A stretch of 64,000 nt of DNA from Stenotrophomonas sp. UBA2302 (GTDB lineage Bacteria > Pseudomonadota > Gammaproteobacteria > Xanthomonadales > Xanthomonadaceae), in contig DDVW01000072.1 of assembly GCA_002345545.1 (NCBI GenBank), positions 39,802-103,801 on the forward strand, written 5' to 3'. The first letter of the stretch is position 1; each line of letters begins with the position of its first letter. This document shows positions 58,028 through 64,000 of this stretch, piece after piece. The notes under the pieces are model-generated. The model was not told the origin of the DNA. It did not search any database and saw only the letters and a program-made list of their open reading frames with translations. The translations under genes and the position numbers were made by a program.

Positions 58028-58440
58028 CAGCGCACCGTCCGGGTCACGAAAGTGGTGGTGACCGAGAGCTTGGCAGCGGCCAGGCGGAACGCCTCACGTG
58101 CCACTTCCTCGGAAACACCCTCGATTTCATAGATCATGCGGCCGGGCTGGATCTGTGCGACCCAGTATTCCACCGCACCCTTACCGGAACCCATACGTAC
58201 TTCGATGGGCTTCTTGGTGATCGGCTTGTCCGGGAAAACGCGGATCCACATCTTGCCGCCGCGCTTGACGTAGCGGCTGATCGAGCGGCGGGCCGCTTCG
58301 ATCTGGCGCGCGGTCAGCTGACCGTGTGCGGTTGCCTTCAGGCCGTACTCGCCGAAGCTGACAGCATTGGCGCTCCAGCTCAGGCCGTCATTGCGGCCCT
58401 TGTGTACCTTGCGGTATTTGGTTCGCTTGGGTTGCAACAT
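58027..58440 (-). CDS. rplP: 50S ribosomal protein L16
   Basis: 137 residues. [36 protein letters not shown], then [33 protein letters not shown]. It contacts the A-site tRNA region and is a target of antibiotics. It lies 5 bases after rpsC. Confidence 0.98.
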   Translation of the reverse strand: MLQPKRTKYRKVHKGRNDGLSWSANAVSFGEYGLKATAHGQLTARQIEAARRSISRYVKRGGKMWIRVFPDKPITKKPIEVRMGSGKGAVEYWVAQIQPGRMIYEIEGVSEEVAREAFRLAAAKLSVTTTFVTRTVR

Positions 58441-58445
58441 TGCCG

Positions 58446-59177
58446 TTACCTCGCTTCACGAGCCGGACGCTGACGGTCACCGCGGTCGCCGCGATCATTG
58501 CGATCGTTGCGCGGGCTGTCGTCCTGCTTTTCCTGGCCAACCTGGGAGAAATCGAAGACCTCGCCCTTGTAGATCCAGACCTTGATGCCGATGATGCCGT
58601 AGGTGGTGCTGGCCTCAGCGAAACCGTAGTCGATGTCAGCGCGCAGGGTGTGCAGCGGCACGCGGCCTTCGCGGTACCACTCCGAACGGGCGATTTCAGC
58701 ACCGTTCAAGCGGCCACCGACGTTGACCTTGATGCCCAGGGCACCCAGACGCATCGCGTTGCCGACCGAGCGCTTCATCGCGCGGCGGAACATGATGCGA
58801 CGCTCCAGCTGCTGCGCGATCGACTCGGCAACCAGCTGTGCGTCCAGCTCCGGCTTGCGCACTTCGGTGACGTTGATGTGCGCCGGAACGCCCATCATCT
58901 CGCTCACTTCCTTGCGCAGCTTCTCGATGTCCTCACCACGCTTGCCGATCACCACGCCCGGGCGGGCGGTGTGGATCGTCACGCGCGCGGTCTTGGCCGG
59001 ACGCTCGATCAGGATCTTGCTGATGCCGGCCTGCGCCAGCTTCTTGCGCAGCATTTCGCGCACTTTCAGGTCGGCTGCCAGGTAACCAGCGAACTCGGCC
59101 TTGTTGGCGTACCACTTGGAATTCCAGTCCTTGGAAATACCCAGGCGGATACCAACCGGATGAACTTTATGACCCAT
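58446..59177 (-). CDS. rpsC: 30S ribosomal protein S3
   Basis: 243 residues. [26 protein letters not shown], the KH motif [17 protein letters not shown] and [31 protein letters not shown]. The C-terminal tail ([25 protein letters not shown]) is an Asn/Asp/Arg repeat typical of this group. It lies at the mRNA entry tunnel and helps unwind mRNA. Confidence 0.98.
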   Translation of the reverse strand: MGHKVHPVGIRLGISKDWNSKWYANKAEFAGYLAADLKVREMLRKKLAQAGISKILIERPAKTARVTIHTARPGVVIGKRGEDIEKLRKEVSEMMGVPAHINVTEVRKPELDAQLVAESIAQQLERRIMFRRAMKRSVGNAMRLGALGIKVNVGGRLNGAEIARSEWYREGRVPLHTLRADIDYGFAEASTTYGIIGIKVWIYKGEVFDFSQVGQEKQDDSPRNDRNDRGDRGDRQRPAREAR

Positions 59178-59194
59178 GGTCTTTTCCTTTCCGC

Positions 59195-59530
59195 TTACTT
59201 GCCGGCGCCCACAACCACAGTGATGTGGCTGGTGCGCTTGAGGATGCGGGTACCGCGGCCTTTCGCCCGCGCCATGAAACGCTTCAGGGTCGGACCTTCA
59301 TCAACCATGATGGTCTTGACCTTCAGCTCGTCGACGTCAGCGCCCTGGTTGTTCTCGGCATTGGCAATAGCCGACTCCACCACCTTCTTGATCAGGTGGG
59401 CAGCCTTCTTGTCCGAGAACTTCAGCAGGTTGACCGCACGCTCGGCCGGCAGACCGCGCACCTGGTCAGCGACCAGACGAGCCTTCTGCGCAGAGATGCG
59501 CGCGGAGCGCAGGATTGCTTTCGCTTCCAT
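59195..59530 (-). CDS. rplV: 50S ribosomal protein L22
   Basis: 111 residues from ATG 59530 ([26 protein letters not shown]). An ATG two codons upstream (59536) lies only 2 bases from GGAG, whereas 59530 is 8 bases away, so the latter is preferred. [18 protein letters not shown] forms the end. Its long hairpin lines the exit tunnel. Confidence 0.96.
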   Translation of the reverse strand: MEAKAILRSARISAQKARLVADQVRGLPAERAVNLLKFSDKKAAHLIKKVVESAIANAENNQGADVDELKVKTIMVDEGPTLKRFMARAKGRGTRILKRTSHITVVVGAGK

Positions 59531-59542
59531 TGTCATCTCTCC

Positions 59543-59812
59543 TTACCTGCCCGACTTCTTGTCGCCACCGTGACCCTTGAAGGTCCGGGTGACGGCAAAT
59601 TCGCCGAGCTTGTGGCCGACCATGTTCTCGTTGACCAGCACCGGAACGTGGTTCTTGCCGTTGTGAACGGCGATGGTGACCCCGACCATTTCCGGCAGGA
59701 TCATGGAACGGCGCGACCAGGTTTTGATCGGCTTCTTGCTGCCCGCAGCGGCCTCCACCTTCTTGACGAGGTGGTGATCGACGAACGGGCCCTTCTTGAG
59801 TGAACGTGCCAT
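59543..59812 (-). CDS. rpsS: 30S ribosomal protein S19
   Basis: 89 residues. [22 protein letters not shown], then [43 protein letters not shown]. It sits in the 30S head next to S13. It lies 6 bases after rplB. Confidence 0.98.
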   Translation of the reverse strand: MARSLKKGPFVDHHLVKKVEAAAGSKKPIKTWSRRSMILPEMVGVTIAVHNGKNHVPVLVNENMVGHKLGEFAVTRTFKGHGGDKKSGR

Positions 59813-59818
59813 GGTCGA

Positions 59819-60646
59819 TTAGCCCCTACGATCGCGGACGATGAACTGCTGAGTGCGCTTGTTATGGCGCGTCTTGTAACCCTTGGTCGGCACACCCCAC
59901 GGGGTGACCGGATGCGGATTACCCTGGCCGGCCTTGGCTTCACCACCACCGTGCGGGTGATCCACCGGGTTCATGGCGGCACCGCGGACGGTCGGCTTGA
60001 TACCGAGCCAACGCTTGGCGCCGGCCTTGCCGAGCTTCTGCAGGTTGTGCTCGTCGTTGCCGACTTCACCGATGGTGGCACGGCACTCGACCGGCACCTT
60101 GCGCATTTCACCCGAGCGCAGGCGCAGGGTGGCGTAAAGGCCTTCACGAGCGACCAGCTGCACGGCGGCACCGGCGGCCCGGGCGATCTGGGCGCCCTTG
60201 CCCGGCTTCAGCTCGATCCCGTGGATGGTGGTACCCACCGGGATGTTGCGCAGCGGCAGGGTGTTGCCGGTCTTGATCGGGGCGTGAGCACCCGAGATGA
60301 CCTGGTCACCTGCCTTCAGGCCCTTCGGGGCGATGATGTAGCGACGCTCGCCGTCGACATAGCACAGCAGGGCGATATGGGCGGTGCGGTTCGGATCGTA
60401 TTCGATACGTTCCACGCGCGCCGGAATACCTTCCTTGTTGCGCTTGAAGTCGATCAGACGGTAGTGCTGCTTGTGACCACCGCCCATGTGACGGGTGGTG
60501 ATGCGACCGTGGTGGTTACGACCACCGGACTTGCTCTGCGGCTCCAGCAACGCTGCGTGCGGTGCGCCCTTGTGCAGATCGGGCGTGACCACGCGCACGG
60601 CCGAACGACGGCCTGCGGAGGTGGGCTTGAATTTCATCAATGGCAT
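59819..60646 (-). CDS. rplB: 50S ribosomal protein L2
   Basis: 275 residues. [42 protein letters not shown], and near the C-terminus [31 protein letters not shown] with the His important for peptidyl transfer. An essential core protein at bridge B7b. It lies 10 bases after rplW. Confidence 0.98.
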   Translation of the reverse strand: MPLMKFKPTSAGRRSAVRVVTPDLHKGAPHAALLEPQSKSGGRNHHGRITTRHMGGGHKQHYRLIDFKRNKEGIPARVERIEYDPNRTAHIALLCYVDGERRYIIAPKGLKAGDQVISGAHAPIKTGNTLPLRNIPVGTTIHGIELKPGKGAQIARAAGAAVQLVAREGLYATLRLRSGEMRKVPVECRATIGEVGNDEHNLQKLGKAGAKRWLGIKPTVRGAAMNPVDHPHGGGEAKAGQGNPHPVTPWGVPTKGYKTRHNKRTQQFIVRDRRG

Positions 60647-60656
60647 GGGATGTACC

Positions 60657-60956
60657 TCAGGCCTTGGCCGTTACATCGATGGACTGGCCATCGGCCAGAC
60701 GCACGTACGCCTTGCGCCAATCGCCGCGACGGCCAACACGATTACGGAAGGACTTGCTCTTGCCCTTGACGTTGACCACGTTGACGGCCTCGACCTTGAC
60801 GTCGAACAGCTGCTCAACCGCGGCCTTTACATCGGCCTTGGTGGCTTCGTTCGAAACTTCGAAGACGTACTGGTTGGAAAGTTCCTGCAGGCGCGCGGTC
60901 TTTTCGGAGACTCGCGGAGCGCGCAGCACGCTGAAGATTTTTTCGTTGCTGCTCAT
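60657..60956 (-). CDS. rplW: 50S ribosomal protein L23
   Basis: 99 residues from ATG 60956 ([23 protein letters not shown]). The ATG overlaps the rplD stop (ATGA); a GTG three codons upstream would lie inside rplD and is not used. [39 protein letters not shown] is the L23 core. The docking site for SRP and trigger factor. Confidence 0.97.
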   Translation of the reverse strand: MSSNEKIFSVLRAPRVSEKTARLQELSNQYVFEVSNEATKADVKAAVEQLFDVKVEAVNVVNVKGKSKSFRNRVGRRGDWRKAYVRLADGQSIDVTAKA

Positions 60957-61558
60957 GCCAGCCACTCCTCGACCTTCTTGACCGCGTCAGCGGTGATGAC
61001 GACCGTGTCGGCACCGACCAGCGACACCGGGTCCAGGCCCTGCACGTCACGCACCTGCACATAAGGCAGATTGCGGGCCGACAGGTACAGGTGCTCGGAA
61101 GCCTCTTCGGTGACGATCAGCGGACGCTTGCCCGCTTCCAGGCCGGCCAGCTTGCCCACAAGTGCCTTGGTGCTGGTCGCTTCGACATCAAACGACTCAA
61201 CGATGGTCAGGCGACCCTGGCGGTTCAGCTCGGACAGGATCGCGCACATGGCGGCACGGTACTGCTTGCGGTTGACCTTCTGGTCGAACGAACGCGGCTT
61301 GGCTGCGAACGTCACGCCACCGCCGACGAAGATCGGAGCCGTCAGCGCGCCATGACGCGCACCGCCGCCCTTCTGCTTCTTCGACTTCTTGGTCGTGCCG
61401 GACACTTCCGAACGCGTCTTCTGAGCCTTGGTACCGGCGCGAGCGGCGTTGCGATAGGCGACGACGACCTGGTGGACCAGATCTTCGCTGAAATCGCGAC
61501 CGAACACGGCTTCGGAGACCGAGACCTTGTTATTGCTACCCGTGATAACGAGTTCCAT
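60953..61558 (-). CDS. rplD: 50S ribosomal protein L4
   Basis: 201 residues from ATG 61558 (MELVITGSN); an ATG two codons earlier sits too close to the GGAG site. The tunnel loop is [38 protein letters not shown]. In E. coli L4 also represses the S10 operon by acting on its leader RNA; a long leader exists here as well, but similarity of mechanism is unproven. Confidence 0.97.
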   Translation of the reverse strand: MELVITGSNNKVSVSEAVFGRDFSEDLVHQVVVAYRNAARAGTKAQKTRSEVSGTTKKSKKQKGGGARHGALTAPIFVGGGVTFAAKPRSFDQKVNRKQYRAAMCAILSELNRQGRLTIVESFDVEATSTKALVGKLAGLEAGKRPLIVTEEASEHLYLSARNLPYVQVRDVQGLDPVSLVGADTVVITADAVKKVEEWLA

Positions 61559-61570
61559 CGTCATCTCTCC

Positions 61571-62221
61571 TTATGCCTTGCTCGCCGGACGCACGATCAC
61601 GTCACCACCGGCTGCGCCAGGCACGGCGCCGCGAATGGCGATCAGACCACGCTCGACGTCGACCTTGACCACTTCCAGGTTCTGCGTGCTCTGCTGCACA
61701 GCACCCATGTGGCCGGACATCTTCTTGCCCGGGAAAACGCGACCCGGGGTCTGGCGCTGGCCCAGCGAACCCGGCGCGCGATGCGACAGCGAGTTACCGT
61801 GGGTTGCATCGCCCATGCTGAAGTTGTGGCGCTTGATGGTGCCCTGGAAGCCCTTGCCCTTGGTGACACCCTGGACGTCGACCTTCTGGCCGACCTCGAA
61901 GATGTCCGCCTTGATTTCGCCACCGACGGCGAAATCGCCGACCTGGGCGTCTTCAACGCGGAACTCCCACAGGCCGCGACCGGCTTCGACCTTCGCCTTG
62001 GCGAAGTGACCGGCTTCCGGCTTGTTGACCAGTGCAGCGCGACGGGCGCCGACGGTCACCTGCACGGCGCTGTAGCCGTCGGTTTCGACGGTCTTGACCT
62101 GCGCGATGCGGTTCGGGGTTGCTTCAATCAGGGTCACCGGGATGGACTGTCCATTTTCGGTGAAAACGCGGCTCATGCCGGCCTTGCGGCCCACGAAGCC
62201 CAACGAATATTTCTTCGTCAT
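61571..62221 (-). CDS. rplC: 50S ribosomal protein L3
   Basis: 216 residues. [37 protein letters not shown], then [47 protein letters not shown] with the Gln that is methylated in E. coli. An early assembly protein near the peptidyl transferase centre. It lies 11 bases after rpsJ. Confidence 0.98.
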   Translation of the reverse strand: MTKKYSLGFVGRKAGMSRVFTENGQSIPVTLIEATPNRIAQVKTVETDGYSAVQVTVGARRAALVNKPEAGHFAKAKVEAGRGLWEFRVEDAQVGDFAVGGEIKADIFEVGQKVDVQGVTKGKGFQGTIKRHNFSMGDATHGNSLSHRAPGSLGQRQTPGRVFPGKKMSGHMGAVQQSTQNLEVVKVDVERGLIAIRGAVPGAAGGDVIVRPASKA

Positions 62222-62232
62222 GGTCGTAGTCC

Positions 62233-62544
62233 TCAGGTCAACTTGATCTGCACGTCGACGCCGGCGGCCAGTTCGAGCTTCATCAGCGCGTCCACGGTCT
62301 TGTCGTTCGGGTCAACGATGTCAAGCACGCGCTTGTGCGTGCGGGTCTCGTACTGGTCACGCGCGTCCTTGTCGACGTGCGGGGAGACGAGAATGGTGTA
62401 ACGCTCGATCTTGGTCGGCAGCGGGATCGGGCCACGCACTTGCGCGCCGGTCCGCTTTGCCGTTTCAACGATCTCGCTGGCCGAACGGTCGATCAAACGA
62501 TGATCGAACGCCTTCAACCGAATCCGGATCTTTTGGTCCGCCAT
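62233..62544 (-). CDS. rpsJ: 30S ribosomal protein S10 (NusE)
   Basis: 103 residues. [52 protein letters not shown] and the [12 protein letters not shown] motif. A 30S head protein that also acts with NusB in transcription antitermination. First gene of the S10 operon; AGGAAC lies before the ATG at 62544. Confidence 0.98.
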   Translation of the reverse strand: MADQKIRIRLKAFDHRLIDRSASEIVETAKRTGAQVRGPIPLPTKIERYTILVSPHVDKDARDQYETRTHKRVLDIVDPNDKTVDALMKLELAAGVDVQIKLT

Positions 62545-62663
62545 GACGGTGTTCCTATAGGTCTAAAGAGCGACAGGTACGGCCCCTGTGTGTGCCGAAC
62601 CCCATGAAAACGACAAAAAGCGCCGAAGCACTGCTCGTCGCGCGAATCCCTTCATACAAGGAA

Positions 62664-62687
62664 GGCGGCCCGGTTTCCCGGCCCGCC
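62664..62687 (-). promoter_or_regulatory. hairpin in the S10 operon leader
   Basis: On the minus strand GGCGGGCCGG and CCGGGCCGCC pair around a GAAA tetraloop with one mismatch, followed by TTCCTTG. It lies in the predicted leader about 120 bases before rpsJ. It could be an attenuator or a site of feedback control. The other leader sequence (62545-62837) shows no gene. Confidence 0.5.
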
Positions 62688-62837
62688 CCAGACACAAACA
62701 AACGCGCAACACCTCCCCGGCATTGCCGGAGTGGCCCACGCGACCTGTCCTTAGTCTGGCGAATACGAGGCGCTTCCTGCTCCTCTTTTCGCTGGCTGCG
62801 AAGATGCGTGATACACCACCTTCGCGAGTGGTCGTGC

Positions 62838-62866
62838 ATTCTGTCAGTTATTCCAGCCCGCCGCAA
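62838..62866 (-). promoter_or_regulatory. predicted promoter of the S10 operon
   Basis: On the minus strand TTGCGG (62866-62861) and CAGAAT (62843-62838) are spaced by exactly 17 bases. A perfect TTGACA lies just upstream (62883-62878) but has no -10 at the right distance. Transcription would start near 62831, leaving a leader of about 290 bases before rpsJ. Confidence 0.45.
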
Positions 62867-63030
62867 GCCCCCTGCCCTGTCAAGGCAATGCCTTCAGCCA
62901 GGAGACAGGCAGATCCTCCGCATACCAGACATCCGGATCGCACGCGGGCCCACAACCGTCCGCCACAACTGCAGATTCCGCAGCTCCCCGGCGATCCTGC
63001 GGCTTCTTTCGCGCAGCAGGATCCCGGACG

Positions 63031-63060
63031 AAGAAAGGCGACCCGCAGGCCGCCTTTCTT
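63031..63060 (-). terminator. terminator of tuf
   Basis: A perfect 10-bp stem AAGAAAGGCG/CGCCTTTCTT with a 10-base loop, 28 bases after the tuf stop. The CTTTCTT at the base of the stem supplies the U-rich side. It separates the str/tuf unit from the S10 operon. Confidence 0.75.
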
Positions 63061-63088
63061 CCACGCCACCCGTAACGGGCAGGTGTTG

Positions 63089-64000
63089 TTACTTGGTGAT
63101 CTTGGAGACCACGCCGGCGCCGACGGTACGGCCGCCTTCGCGGATCGCGAAGCGCAGACCTTCGTCCATGGCCACCGGGTTGATCAGGGTGACCGCCATC
63201 TTCACGTTGTCACCCGGCATCACCATTTCCACACCTTCCGGCAGTTCGCAAGCGCCGGTGATGTCGGTGGTACGGAAGTAGAACTGCGGACGGTAGCCCT
63301 TGAAGAACGGGGTGTGACGGCCACCTTCGTCCTTCGACAGCACGTACACTTCGGCGTCGAACTGGGTGTGCGGGGTGATCGAACCCGGCTTGGCCAGAAC
63401 CTGGCCGCGCTCGACGTCGTCACGCTTGGTGCCGCGCAGCAGCAGACCGGCGTTGTCACCTGCCTGACCCTGGTCCAGCAGCTTGCGGAACATTTCCACG
63501 CCGGTGACGGTGGTCTTGGTGGTCGGACGGATACCGACGATTTCGATTTCGTCGCCCACCTTGATGATGCCGCGCTCGATACGACCGGTCACCACGGTGC
63601 CGCGGCCCGAGATCGAGAACACGTCTTCCACCGGCATCAGGAACGGCTTGTCGACGTCACGCTCCGGGGTCGGGATCCAGGCGTCCAGCGCATCCACCAG
63701 CTTCAGGATCGCCGGCACGCCGATTTCGCTCTGGTCGCCTTCCAGCGCCAGACGGGCCGAGCCCGCGATGATCGGAGTGTCGTCGCCCGGGAAGTCGTAC
63801 TTGGACAGCAGCTCGCGCACTTCCATTTCGACCAGTTCCAGCAGCTCGGCGTCGTCCACCATGTCGGCCTTGTTCAGGAACACGACGATGTACGGCACGC
63901 CGACCTGGCGCGACAGCAGGATGTGCTCGCGGGTCCGCGGCATCGGGCCGTCAGCGGCCGAGCACACCAGGATCGCGCCGTCCATCTGCGCCGCACCGGT
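63089..64000 (-). CDS. tuf: elongation factor Tu (N-terminus beyond the window)
   Basis: 303 residues plus stop are present; about 93 N-terminal residues including the P-loop lie outside. Visible are the NKAD guanine motif ([11 protein letters not shown]), SARLALEG, the domain II start [25 protein letters not shown] and the domain III end [16 protein letters not shown]. It brings aminoacyl-tRNA to the ribosome. Its place just upstream of rpsJ fits the end of the str operon. Confidence 0.98.
   Translation of the reverse strand, partial: TGAAQMDGAILVCSAADGPMPRTREHILLSRQVGVPYIVVFLNKADMVDDAELLELVEMEVRELLSKYDFPGDDTPIIAGSARLALEGDQSEIGVPAILKLVDALDAWIPTPERDVDKPFLMPVEDVFSISGRGTVVTGRIERGIIKVGDEIEIVGIRPTTKTTVTGVEMFRKLLDQGQAGDNAGLLLRGTKRDDVERGQVLAKPGSITPHTQFDAEVYVLSKDEGGRHTPFFKGYRPQFYFRTTDITGACELPEGVEMVMPGDNVKMAVTLINPVAMDEGLRFAIREGGRTVGAGVVSKITK

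Overview
The window is a GC-rich chromosomal segment of a gammaproteobacterium, most probably of the family Xanthomonadaceae (a Stenotrophomonas/Xanthomonas/Pseudoxanthomonas relative). This placement is inference. It rests on the gene content (a 418-residue PPi-type phosphofructokinase, a class II DAHP synthase, an OmpA protein with calcium-type repeats, no rpmJ after secY), GTAG-headed REP-like palindromes and TAGAAT/GATAAT-type -10 boxes. The genus cannot be fixed from this sequence alone.

Layout. 1-6.5 kb: end of a 5-formyl-THF cyclo-ligase gene, an EVE-domain protein, rpiA, a DUF192 lipoprotein, a SirB1-type protein, thiE, an exported M19 dipeptidase (minus strand) and hemL. 6.5-16.5 kb: a HAD hydrolase facing argD-HIT, a potassium channel with a zinc-ribbon tail, an SDR, a RIO/Kdo-kinase-like protein, a DedA-PAP2-LssY membrane fusion, a LON-substrate-domain protein, mpl and adk. 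16.6-22.2 kb: PPi-dependent phosphofructokinase, membrane proton pyrophosphatase (hppA) and soluble pyrophosphatase (ppa) lie within about 5.6 kb, a pyrophosphate-economy neighbourhood. 22.3-26.9 kb: an HDOD protein with a degenerate receiver, a KefB/YbaL-type antiporter and metY. 27.0-29.9 kb: the only clear mobile DNA, a group II intron with a reverse transcriptase/maturase, flanked by pieces of a second, decayed intron. 30.1-48.2 kb: ompA, an MDR dehydrogenase, a YczE-type membrane protein, fadH, a SleB-like hydrolase, GST, prpE, a probably frameshifted M14 peptidase, a pseudouridine synthase, mdh, a cyclophilin, typA, a DUF2127 protein, class II DAHP synthase and dsbB.

48.3-64 kb (all minus strand): the end of tuf, then the S10, spc and alpha ribosomal operons in conserved order (rpsJ-rplC-rplD-rplW-rplB-rpsS-rplV-rpsC-rplP-rpmC-rpsQ-rplN-rplX-rplE-rpsN-rpsH-rplF-rplR-rpsE-rpmD-rplO-secY-rpsM-rpsK-rpsD-rpoA-rplQ). 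The gene order is standard but the spacing is not. A complete terminator-like hairpin followed by a TATAAT box separates rpsN from rpsH. Strong hairpins also sit in unusually long gaps between rplR and rpsE, secY and rpsM, and rpoA and rplQ.

Most of the window is housekeeping chromosome. No CRISPR array, prophage, rRNA or tRNA gene was recognised, and I did not find a clearly new multi-gene system. The observations most worth follow-up are the segmented ribosomal operons, the intron tandem, the structured leader between adk and mpl, the C7 frameshift in the M14 peptidase gene and the PPi gene neighbourhood.
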